DNA of 37,315 nucleotides from Cohaesibacter sp. Its GTDB lineage: Bacteria; Pseudomonadota; Alphaproteobacteria; Rhizobiales; Cohaesibacteraceae. Position numbers and translations under genes: made by a program. This document shows, piece by piece, positions 17,066-24,640 of this stretch (position 1 is the stretch's first letter; each line of letters opens with the position of its first letter). The notes below the pieces were generated by a model. That model was not told where the DNA came from. It saw only the letters and a program-made list of their open reading frames with translations, and ran no database searches. The DNA lies in the NCBI GenBank assembly GCA_025210795.1, contig JAOAQZ010000013.1, positions 1-37,315 of the forward strand, given 5' to 3'.

Positions 17066-17451
17066 AGGAGAGGGGTTTCCAAATACAGAGCGCGACATCG
17101 CGAGGCATAGCCCATTCGGTGCCGCGCTCTTTAGATCCCACTTTAAAAAGACCACTCCAAGCAAATTCAGCAGGTGCCTGATTGTAATATTCTCCAAAAC
17201 CGCACAACAATGCCGCCCGGCAAGTGGAACAAAATAGCTGTCTTCCAAATACGCCTACCATTTCCTTATCCCGCAAAACTTGCCTCAAAATCGGAAGTCT
17301 CAATTTTGCGCATTCCACGCACGAGAAAGTTGTATGAAACATCGGTGCTTTTGGCTCGAAAAGACCTGCGCAATTGCTCAAATTAACTCAATATTTACCA
17401 AAAAAATTAACAATTACGCCAAAGAAACATCCGCTAAACTTAGGAATAGAG
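17066..17451. other. Intergenic region between the caspase-like gene and the lipoprotein gene
   Basis: About 385 bases without a supported gene. It begins with the palindromic hairpin at 17087-17133 and becomes AT-rich toward the lipoprotein, where its promoter must lie. A minus-strand open frame crosses the region and overlaps the caspase gene end, but it has no recognisable family or ribosome site. Confidence 0.45.
17087..17133 (+). terminator. Palindromic hairpin, possible terminator of the caspase-like gene
   Basis: AGAGCGCG (17087-17094) and CGCGCTCT (17123-17130) form an 8-bp stem. An inner GGCA/TGCC stem makes a branched or extended hairpin, and the 3' arm runs into TTT. Its size and symmetry also fit a dispersed intergenic palindrome. 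Confidence 0.5.
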
Positions 17452-17721
17452 ATGCGCAATAGCTTTTTACCAGTGCTCGCAATTATTCTGGCATCTTCTA
17501 TTTTATCCGCTTGTTCAACCCGACCCAAAGTAAAAGAGCGTTGTTATATTAGGGTGTTTGAAAACAAACCAGCAATTCAAGTTTGCGAAGAAAACGGAAA
17601 CATAAGATTTCGAGAATTATCAGAAGAAGACAGAAAAAATCTTCCTCCTTATATTTGGGCTATTCTCAAAAACCCCGAAAAGCTGGAAAATATTCCTGAG
17701 CAACCCAAGCGTTTAAATTGA
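17452..17721 (+). CDS. Small predicted lipoprotein of unknown function
   Basis: 89 residues from the preferred ATG, with AGGAATAGAG just upstream. A lipoprotein signal peptide ends in the lipobox LSAC (about residues 18-21). The mature part is short, charged and has one further cysteine pair (RCYIRVF, IQVCEEN), ending in a Pro/Glu-rich tail. I do not recognise a family. The frame stays open 26 codons upstream, but that part lacks signal-peptide features. It lies alone in an AT-rich region downstream of the caspase-like gene. Confidence 0.65.
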   Translation: MRNSFLPVLAIILASSILSACSTRPKVKERCYIRVFENKPAIQVCEENGNIRFRELSEEDRKNLPPYIWAILKNPEKLENIPEQPKRLN

Positions 17722-18200
17722 TTGAAATCAAATATAAAAGTTGCAATAATACGAGTTGTGATATGATTTTATACAATTGCGTATAAAATCAATTTGTATT
17801 TTATACTTTGATAACTAAAAAATACGTAAAATATCGATAATAAATATAGATTTAGTCATCACAATATAAATTCATTATAAGACAATATACATATCAAGCA
17901 AAATTAGTTCATTTTATTATTTGATATGGGAAAAAATAAATAAAATTAATTTTATTAAGATAATTATTTCTATGAAATAGTCAAATTATCACTAAATAAT
18001 AAAATGATTTTCTTATTCTTGCAATGGACTATATTCCCCGCGATCTATGCCAAACATTTCGTTTTGACAGAGTTAATATTTGATGTTTTCATTAACTCGC
18101 CCATTATTTGAGGGCAATTAATAAGTACGAAAAATATATTCACTCAATAGAGTGTGAAACATATGCATTTTATTGAGTAGAGAGAATAGGGAAGAATGGC
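17722..18200. other. Very AT-rich intergenic island
   Basis: About 480 bases, strongly A+T-rich compared with the neighbouring genes and without a supported gene. It includes a perfect 10-bp inverted repeat GATTTTATAC-N6-GTATAAAATC (17765-17790), followed by another copy of the motif as GTATTTTATAC (17796-17806). Such tracts often bind xenogeneic silencers or curve; this is inference. Confidence 0.5.
17765..17806. repeat. AT-rich inverted repeat with a third motif copy
   Basis: Arms GATTTTATAC (17765-17774) and GTATAAAATC (17781-17790) with a 6-base loop; ATTTTATAC occurs again at 17798-17806. It lies 44 bases after the lipoprotein stop. It could be a weak terminator or a protein-binding site. 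Confidence 0.45.
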
Positions 18201-18539
18201 ATGAAAAAGTCCTTAGTATTAAGCCTGATGATTGTTGGAACAGCGGTTGCTGGATCTGTCGTAACGATTGACCGAGCAGAAGCTCGCCGCTTCACAGAAT
18301 CTGTTGTCGTTAACAGAGACACCTGCTTCAGAAGCGAATTGATCCCAGAGCTTCGCGAACACAATACGCGCGGTCGCCTGGTGGCTGGTGCTAGTGTCAC
18401 CCGCGTCGGGAATATGCGCCGGGACGGTGCACTGGTCAGAAACAGATATAACGATCCCGTCTATGTTCGTACAACCCGCGTCATCGAGCCACAACATTAC
18501 ACATTGGTTCCTGTGTCCTGCCCAAGCCGTGGCCGCTAA
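18201..18539 (+). CDS. Small exported protein of unknown function
   Basis: 112 residues. A Sec signal peptide (MKKSLVLSLMIVGTAVAGSV...) is cleaved probably near AEARR (about 27-28). The mature protein is basic and rich in Arg and Val, with two cysteines (CFRSEL and VSCPSRGR) that could form a disulfide. Repeated short beta-like segments (RLVAGASVTRVGNMRRDGALV, DPVYVRTTRVIEPQHY) suggest a small beta protein. A GGGAAG ribosome site lies upstream. No family recognised. It follows an AT-rich spacer. Confidence 0.7.
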   Translation: MKKSLVLSLMIVGTAVAGSVVTIDRAEARRFTESVVVNRDTCFRSELIPELREHNTRGRLVAGASVTRVGNMRRDGALVRNRYNDPVYVRTTRVIEPQHYTLVPVSCPSRGR

Positions 18540-18597
18540 TTAGGATGACAGTCTAATAGTTGTGAATTCTCTGTGGTTTTGAAGATTGAGGTTTTTT

Positions 18598-19221
18598 ATG
18601 ATTAGAATTAGAACGCAATTTTTAATGACAGGTCTTATCACATGCGGATTGTTAGCCGGCATCCCTATCAATCCGCTTGAGGCATCTGCAACCACAGAGA
18701 ATTTTAGAGAAGTCACCTTTCGCTTCACCTCCCAGTTCAACGCCGAAATACCAACATCTCCCGACCGCCAGGCCCATGATCGCGGCGATATTCGCAATAA
18801 TTCTGTCCATACAGGAGACAAGATCCTGCAATCGCTGGGTGTTAATCAGCCTCAAGAAAAGGTGGTACAGCAGACCAACTCACTCTTTGCTCTCATTTAT
18901 GAAAAAGAGACCGGGCATATGTCTGACTTTCCCCTAGCCGTTTGCTCCTCACTTCATTTCATTACTGAAGCTCAAGATGTCTTCTATGAAGCAGACGGCA
19001 GCGAACATCACATCAAACGGCCGCAGTCTGAAAATGAAATTCTAAAAACAAAATCATCCAATCGACCCGAAGTCATCTGCGACGGGAAACGCTTTTCCTA
19101 TTCGGTTAAAAATGGTGATATAACCGTTCTTCAGGATGATGTTCCCTATTACACAATTTCACTAACAACTGGGAACTACCGCGTGAATGGCGAATTTCTA
19201 ACTGTGCCCCAAACAAACTAA
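18598..19221 (+). CDS. Exported protein of unknown function
   Basis: 207 residues from the ATG at 18598, which has TGAGG six bases upstream; an in-frame TTG overlaps that site and is less likely. The N-terminus is a signal peptide with a hydrophobic core (about 9-25) ending near LEASA. The mature part has two cysteines (AVCSSLHF, VICDGKRF) and ends with a beta-rich segment (KNGDITVLQDDVPYYTISL). I recognise no family. It lies 58 bases after the previous small exported protein and may be co-transcribed with it. Confidence 0.65.
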   Translation: MIRIRTQFLMTGLITCGLLAGIPINPLEASATTENFREVTFRFTSQFNAEIPTSPDRQAHDRGDIRNNSVHTGDKILQSLGVNQPQEKVVQQTNSLFALIYEKETGHMSDFPLAVCSSLHFITEAQDVFYEADGSEHHIKRPQSENEILKTKSSNRPEVICDGKRFSYSVKNGDITVLQDDVPYYTISLTTGNYRVNGEFLTVPQTN

Positions 19222-19332
19222 AGCACATGTAAAACTTGGATAGTCCCAACAAAAGGCCCTGCCAAGAAGCGGTGCACATTTCCCTTACCAGACCTGTCAA
19301 AGGTTAGGCTTTTTGAGGTAAAATCACGGATA

Positions 19333-20511
19333 TCAATTTGATACATCCTGCATGATCTGATTATAAATCACAGGGTCTGTAACGCCCTCAGACCCTATCA
19401 ATAACACGCGTGACTTATGATCCAACCCAAGCTTTTGCCGCATGTCTGACAGCTGACAGACTGACATCAACGCTGCAAGGCCCGCAACACCACTCTCGCC
19501 TGCTTCAATCTTCGGATCATCACCACTGGGACGCACCAACTGCACCATAGCAGGCCCAATCAAATCATCAGATATCGACAAAAAGTCAGAAACTTCATTT
19601 TGAAGGATTTCCCAAGCCAAGGGAGAGGGGGCCCCGCAGGAAAGGCCTGCCATAATTGTCTCTTGTTTGATATCAAAAACTGTCATCGCACCTGCACGAG
19701 CACTTTCAAACAGGCAAGGCGCAAAATCTGGTTCAACCACCACAATACGAGGAGACTTCTTCCCCCATAGCTGGCGTAAGGACGCAGCCATAGCGGCTGC
19801 TAGGCCGCCAACCCCAGCTTGCAAAAAGATATGGGTAGGAGCTTCCGTCAGACTATCAAAAACCTCACGAGCCATAACCCCATATCCTGCCATCACATCA
19901 CGTGGTGGTTGGTTGTATCCAGGCCAGGACGTATCCGAAACGACAAACCAGCCATACCGCTGAGCCTCTCGTCTGCACTGATCAACTGAGGCATCATAAT
20001 CCCCTTCGATCCGAATGACCTCCGCCCCAAGCGCTTGCATGGCCTGCGCGCGGCCTTCACTCACCTGTGCATGAATATAGATACGGCAGGGCGCCCCAAT
20101 CATCTGGCATCCCCATGCAAGAGAGCGTCCATGATTACCATCCGTAGCCGAAGTTAAAGTGACATCCGCCACCTCTTGCGCCCATTGGCCGGTTCGAATT
20201 TCTTCCAAGGTAACGCTTTGCCCCATGCGCCGCTCAATTTCACGCTTAAGCACATGTAAAGCTGCATAGGCCCCACCAAGAGCCTTAAAGCTGGCAAGAC
20301 CAAAGCGCGGGCCTTCATCTTTATAACACAGAGTGCCCAACTCCAAATCTTTGGCCAAAGAGGGCAGGGAGTAAAGTGGCGTAGCTCCATATCCTTGCCA
20401 CTGCGTTATCTCTTGAAAGGCTTCATCAAATGCCTGCTTGGAGAGCACTTGTTGCGCTGCCGCCTTGACAAAATCTGGTTTCCCTGACTGATAAGAGATT
20501 AAATCTGTCAT
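19333..20511 (-). CDS. dpaL: Diaminopropionate ammonia-lyase
   Basis: 392 residues from the preferred ATG (AAGGA eight bases upstream); the frame extends 14 codons further but without a ribosome site. PLP enzyme that splits 2,3-diaminopropionate into pyruvate and two ammonia. Lys76 in PRFGLASFKALGGAYA is the PLP lysine. TSATDGNHGRSLAW (about 120-133) and the phosphate loop QAGVGGLAAA match the YgeX/DpaL family, and the length is close to E. coli YgeX (398). The C-terminus keeps GESGVAGLAAL and IGSEGVTDP. It is alone on its strand, divergent from the zinc-ribbon gene, with no transporter or YgeY-type peptidase nearby. Confidence 0.92.
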   Translation of the reverse strand: MTDLISYQSGKPDFVKAAAQQVLSKQAFDEAFQEITQWQGYGATPLYSLPSLAKDLELGTLCYKDEGPRFGLASFKALGGAYAALHVLKREIERRMGQSVTLEEIRTGQWAQEVADVTLTSATDGNHGRSLAWGCQMIGAPCRIYIHAQVSEGRAQAMQALGAEVIRIEGDYDASVDQCRREAQRYGWFVVSDTSWPGYNQPPRDVMAGYGVMAREVFDSLTEAPTHIFLQAGVGGLAAAMAASLRQLWGKKSPRIVVVEPDFAPCLFESARAGAMTVFDIKQETIMAGLSCGAPSPLAWEILQNEVSDFLSISDDLIGPAMVQLVRPSGDDPKIEAGESGVAGLAALMSVCQLSDMRQKLGLDHKSRVLLIGSEGVTDPVIYNQIMQDVSN

Positions 20512-20722
20512 GGTCAAAATCCTTACAACAAGGCCAAGGGTACGGGGTGTCAATCAGCTTTCCCAAAGCATGCTCAGCTTATTGGAAATTTGCAGATTAA
20601 CCTGACGATTTATAAGCAGAAATTCCCTATAATCAAAAGAGAAAACATTGATTCCGTAGACGAAATTTGCGGTAGCCAAGTGGTCATGCTGGCCCGATTT
20701 CGAAAATGTAAGGAAGAGCCCC

Positions 20723-21226
20723 ATGACAAAAACAATAAAGCTTCCCACACACCACCGGGCTTGCCCCAAATGTGGCGCCTCCATGAAAGCCATCCGCGCG
20801 ACAAGAGGAGGGGGGTGGTCAGGCACGGGCCTGCGTTTTCTCTATTGCTGTGAAGCATGTGATCATGAAGCTTTACTTGAGACGGTTCAATCACGAAGCA
20901 TGACCTATCTTGCCTCAGGCTTGCTCATCCTGGCAGGTTTGATCATGCTCTTTGCAAGCACCTTTTCCGGTGGGGCCATTCTGGGGCTGTTGTCCCTTCT
21001 TCTAGGCAGTGTCAGCCTATGGCTAAACGGCAAAACCTCTCGCGCCTACCAGCGTGTTGCGGGCAAAACCTCCCCACCAATGCAAACCAAAATAGAAGAG
21101 GACATTTTCCTAACGGAGGCCGAAAAAAACCGCCACCATCTCATGCAGCGTTACGGCTCTATCCTCATTTACGGTATGGCTCTTCTAGTACTCTTCATGG
21201 TGATCTCCGACTGGATGGCACAATGA
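20723..21226 (+). CDS. Zinc-ribbon membrane protein of unknown function
   Basis: 167 residues. A cytoplasmic zinc ribbon is suggested by CPKC (14-17) and YCCEAC (41-46). Two close hydrophobic segments (about 62-80 and 82-102) and one C-terminal segment (about 146-164) follow. An AAGGAAG ribosome site lies six bases before the ATG. Its stop overlaps the start of the next gene (ATGA), so the two proteins are coupled and probably act together in the membrane. I do not recognise a named family. Confidence 0.75.
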   Translation: MTKTIKLPTHHRACPKCGASMKAIRATRGGGWSGTGLRFLYCCEACDHEALLETVQSRSMTYLASGLLILAGLIMLFASTFSGGAILGLLSLLLGSVSLWLNGKTSRAYQRVAGKTSPPMQTKIEEDIFLTEAEKNRHHLMQRYGSILIYGMALLVLFMVISDWMAQ

Positions 21227-21729
21227 AAAACCATCCCGAAGGCTCAATCAGCTATGATTATCGCTTCCGTGGCTGGTCCTTGCTTTTTGCAGGCTTTTCA
21301 CTGCTGTTATTCAGCGCAGCGATGATATTTCTAGCCATCATCGACCCTGACAGTTTTATCGGATTTCCGTCACCTTACGGCATGGGAAGACTTCTCTATA
21401 TCGCATCAGCAATCAGCTTGGCTTTGCTATTGGCGATGCTCCTGAAACGAGCACGCGATCAAAAGACAAGCTGCCGGACTATTTACTTTGACAAACACGA
21501 GCTCACGCTCCCCAAATCTCTTTATTCCAACACCCGACTGACCATCCCTTATAGCGCAATCACCGGAATAGAACTGCAATCCCTCCGGCGCTCTGCAAGT
21601 CAATCTATTGTCATCAATTATGGTGACCAGTCAGTCTTGATCTCAGATCTTGGTTTTGAAACCAAAACAGAGTTTCGCGCCGTCCATTGCCAACTAGAGC
21701 AGCGCTTAAGCGGAGCGAGTGGATCATAA
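21223..21729 (+). CDS. Membrane protein with bacterial PH-like domain
   Basis: 168 residues. Two membrane helices (about 18-40 and 55-75) precede a C-terminal beta-rich domain (CRTIYFDKHELTLPKS, TIPYSAITGIELQS, SIVINYGDQSVLIS). This arrangement resembles small bacterial PH-domain (bPH) membrane proteins, in which a short strand of the type IPYSAITGIE is characteristic. The function is unknown. It overlaps the zinc-ribbon gene by four bases. The PH assignment is moderate, from pattern only. Confidence 0.7.
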   Translation: MKNHPEGSISYDYRFRGWSLLFAGFSLLLFSAAMIFLAIIDPDSFIGFPSPYGMGRLLYIASAISLALLLAMLLKRARDQKTSCRTIYFDKHELTLPKSLYSNTRLTIPYSAITGIELQSLRRSASQSIVINYGDQSVLISDLGFETKTEFRAVHCQLEQRLSGASGS

Positions 21730-21879
21730 CCATCAGATTATTCAAAAGTTTCGAATTTTTAACATTATCAACAAGACAGAGAACATAGAGACAATTGTGC
21801 AGAAAAGCTTTACAGCAAATTTACCCCTATCAGGGTTTAATGGATACAATAAACATATTCTATACCATTTGGTCCGAAA

Positions 21880-22860
21880 ATGACTTTCAACGGCGATCAC
21901 AAATATGATGATTGCCAGACTGAGAAACACTATTGGGGTTGGCGCGTGATTAATCTGCTTTTGGCTTTCTTTGTTTCCCTTTTCCTCACTCTTGTACCGT
22001 CTTCTGCGCAAGAAGCATCAGACTGGCTGATTAAAAAAGTTAGCGGCGATGCCTGGATTACCACATTGGAGGAGCAAACCATTGAGGTGCGCAAGGGAAT
22101 GTATTTCAAGCCAGGGCAAACTCTAAAAACAGCCTCAAGAAGCCGTGTTCTATTGTCTCGCAACAAGGAAAGGCTACAAGTCGGGGCTGATACTATCATC
22201 CGCCTTCCCAGTGCTGAAGTGGTTGAGCCTGGCAAAACCATCATTAAACAGCGACGCGGAAAAATTGATCTGTTGATCAGTAGAAAAGACCGCAAGCATT
22301 TCTCAGTCGAAACACCCTATCTCGCAGCAGTTGTAAAAGGGACTCGTTTTTCAGTCTCTGTCGTAGACCAAAGAGCCGTAGTGCGCGTTTATGAAGGTCT
22401 TGTTGGCGTCAATAGCCTCATAAGTGACGAGAAAAATGACATACGTCCCGGCCAATCCGTCAGCTTAGGCAACATCGATGGCAAATCATCACGCATGCTT
22501 ATTCTTGATACGCCTCGGTCCTTTAAAAGCTTTGATGCTTTCCCGGAAGTTTTAAGCGAGCTTGGTATTGACCCATCAAGCCCCGGATTTATGCAAAAGA
22601 AAATCAAGGTGGAAGCATCATCACTTGATATTGCGGTAGGCTTTGTAACCGGAATCTTTGGAAGTCTGGCCGCAGGTGCGGCAGGCATTGGAGGCCAGAT
22701 TTATTCCACACTTTCCCCCATCCTGGACCCGATGCTAAATTTAGCAACCACGATCTATAAGGTCATCTCACCCAATCCCGTTGTAGGCATATTGGCTGTT
22801 GCTGCAATTCTCAGCTTCACACTCTTTGTGATCATCATGATCATTCGCAGGCGAAGCTAA
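21880..22860 (+). CDS. FecR-domain membrane protein
   Basis: 326 residues. A signal or anchor helix (about 22-44, cleavage possible at SSAQEA) is followed by a FecR domain (about 50-200). This has GDAWI, VRKGMYFKPGQTLKTASRSRVLLS, GKIDLLI and the characteristic TPYLAAVVKGTRFSVSV, then YEGLVGV and RPGQSVSL. A Gly/Ala-rich helix (about 252-272) and a C-terminal membrane segment (about 300-322) ending in RRRS follow. Classic FecR proteins are periplasmic sensors that signal to an ECF sigma factor, but no sigma factor or TonB receptor is adjacent, so it is a stand-alone member of unknown role. No strong ribosome site is seen. Confidence 0.82.
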   Translation: MTFNGDHKYDDCQTEKHYWGWRVINLLLAFFVSLFLTLVPSSAQEASDWLIKKVSGDAWITTLEEQTIEVRKGMYFKPGQTLKTASRSRVLLSRNKERLQVGADTIIRLPSAEVVEPGKTIIKQRRGKIDLLISRKDRKHFSVETPYLAAVVKGTRFSVSVVDQRAVVRVYEGLVGVNSLISDEKNDIRPGQSVSLGNIDGKSSRMLILDTPRSFKSFDAFPEVLSELGIDPSSPGFMQKKIKVEASSLDIAVGFVTGIFGSLAAGAAGIGGQIYSTLSPILDPMLNLATTIYKVISPNPVVGILAVAAILSFTLFVIIMIIRRRS

Positions 22861-23083
22861 TGGGTGCAGGAAGCCCCATTCTTCAAACTTCTTTTACCAT
22901 AAGACCAAGAATTAACCATTTTAAGCTGGAATTTTGATCTCTCTTCATGAATAAAAGGGCGATTGGTGATAGGTTAGTTAATGGCTAGGTGCGACTGGTG
23001 CGTTAACCAATATTCGCTTCGGTGCCGGGCTCGTGAAAGCTTGTTGCCGAAACGTCGACAATATAGTTGTGAGTTCTGTCGGC

Positions 23084-24415
23084 ATGACACAAGCGACAAA
23101 ATGGATGGATCCAATGGGCCTGCGTGCAAAATTGACGTTCAAATCTTGCTCCATCCCAAAGAGCGGCCGTCTGGCGGCCAGCCTGACCCTGACTGCCATG
23201 CTGGCAGCATGCTCCTCGGGCGGCCCAGCCCCTTCAAGCTCCAGTTCGGGCAAAGGCAAATTTGACCCCAAATACGGAGTTTCCGCCAGCGCGCGCGTTG
23301 CATCCAAAAAATCTGAGTTTCGCAAAGGGGGAGGCCATTACAAAATTGGCAAACCCTATAGGGTAGCTGGCAAGCTCTACCGCCCCAAGGACGAACCCGG
23401 CTATAACAAAACGGGCAAGGCATCTTGGTATGGCGATGATTTCCATGGTCGATTGACTGCCAATGGCGAGATTTTCGACATGAATACGCTGACAGCAGCC
23501 CACCCAACATTGCCGCTCCCCAGCTATGCCCGTGTCACCAACCTTAAAAATGGTCGATCCGTCATTGTTCGCATCAACGACCGGGGACCTTACGCCCATA
23601 ATCGCGTGATCGATTTATCAAAGCGCGTGGCTGAAGTACTTGCCTTTAAAAATGACGGCATTACCAATGTGCGCGTCAAATATATTGGCAAGGCACGCAT
23701 GGACGGGCAGGATGAACGCTATCTTGAAGCCTCTTTCCGCAAGCGCGGCCAACCTTTGGGCAACGACTTCCAAGCCGTCCCAAAAGAAGGGCAAGAGCAT
23801 CGCTTTGAGGCACCTGTCATGATGGCCTCTGCCCAACCGGTTCAGCAGCCTGCTCAAAAGCAGCAATCGACTTATATTATGGCCCATGTGCCAACCATTC
23901 AGGCTTCCATGATCAGTCCAAATCCGACACCTGAACAATTGTCAGCCCCGGCCAATGCCGGTTGGGCCCCGATTGATCTGGTAGGGGATGGTTATCAGGC
24001 TCCGGGCTTGACAACAGCATCGATCAAGCCGCGCAAACGGTTTAAATTGGCAAGATTCTTCTCGCCAGCCTTTAATTATAAACCTAGTTATAGCTTGGAG
24101 CGGCTCTCTCAAGGCCAGTCCGCCATTTCGGACATGCTCGCAACATCAGATAAAACAAAAGCGCTTAAATCAGCCCTTCAATACAAAATCCGGCTCAAGA
24201 ACAAAGAAGCTATCGCCAAATCTTCAGGCACCTTTCTTGCCACCGTACCAAGCAAGAATGCCGAGCGGATTGCGCAGGACTTTGCCCGCCTTGCAGCAAT
24301 CGATATAACACCTGGCACCAATGGCACCACTGATTTGCATATTGCCAAACTCAAAAATGGAGTAGGGTGGCAGGATATCAAGGCCATGCGGAAAGCATAC
24401 GGCTTTTCAAATTGA
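23084..24415 (+). CDS. rlpA: RlpA-like lipoprotein (septal ring lytic transglycosylase family)
   Basis: 443 residues from the ATG at 23084. The frame opens at a GTG 17 codons upstream, and another ATG lies at 23114; the start is uncertain. The lipobox LAAC lies about 43 residues in, followed by a Ser-rich linker. The double-psi beta-barrel contains GKASWYGDDFHGRLTANGE, AAHPTLPLPSYARVTNL and VRINDRGPY, typical of RlpA, which cleaves glycan strands lacking peptides. A long middle region is Gln/Pro-rich, and the C-terminal about 80 residues look like a small SPOR-like fold, although this is weak. It is a neighbour of a penicillin-binding protein, fitting cell-wall work. Confidence 0.85.
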   Translation: MTQATKWMDPMGLRAKLTFKSCSIPKSGRLAASLTLTAMLAACSSGGPAPSSSSSGKGKFDPKYGVSASARVASKKSEFRKGGGHYKIGKPYRVAGKLYRPKDEPGYNKTGKASWYGDDFHGRLTANGEIFDMNTLTAAHPTLPLPSYARVTNLKNGRSVIVRINDRGPYAHNRVIDLSKRVAEVLAFKNDGITNVRVKYIGKARMDGQDERYLEASFRKRGQPLGNDFQAVPKEGQEHRFEAPVMMASAQPVQQPAQKQQSTYIMAHVPTIQASMISPNPTPEQLSAPANAGWAPIDLVGDGYQAPGLTTASIKPRKRFKLARFFSPAFNYKPSYSLERLSQGQSAISDMLATSDKTKALKSALQYKIRLKNKEAIAKSSGTFLATVPSKNAERIAQDFARLAAIDITPGTNGTTDLHIAKLKNGVGWQDIKAMRKAYGFSN

Positions 24416-24461
24416 TAGCAGGTTAGCTAACCACAAGAATTACGTATCAATACACATTATC

Positions 24462-24495
24462 AAAGGAGAGTCCCGTACTCTCCTTTTCCTTTTGC
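24462..24495 (+). terminator. Rho-independent terminator after rlpA
   Basis: AAAGGAGAGT (24462-24471) and ACTCTCCTTT (24477-24486) form a perfect 10-bp stem with a 5-base loop, followed by a T-rich tail. Confidence 0.88.
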
Positions 24496-24593
24496 AGAAC
24501 ACAGTGTAAGCTGCCCCAATACCATTTTGGATAACATAGACAAAGACAAGCAAACTTGTCGCCATGACGTTAAGTCTTCTAAGCGTGGGGTTA

Positions 24594-24613
24594 TCTCTGC
24601 TTTTATGCAGAGA
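24594..24613 (+). promoter_or_regulatory. Hairpin in the leader of the D,D-carboxypeptidase gene
   Basis: TCTCTGC (24594-24600) and GCAGAGA (24607-24613) form a perfect 7-bp stem with a TTTTAT loop, 27 bases before the start codon. No T-run follows, so it is more likely an operator or mRNA leader hairpin than a terminator. Confidence 0.4.
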
Positions 24614-24640
24614 ATTTAGGGATATTAGAGGTTTTCTGGC

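Noticed and set aside
17028..17381. Minus-strand frame of 117 codons after the caspase-like gene
   Set aside because: It overlaps the end of the caspase gene, reads through the palindrome at 17087-17133 and shows no family pattern. A decayed gene cannot be fully excluded.
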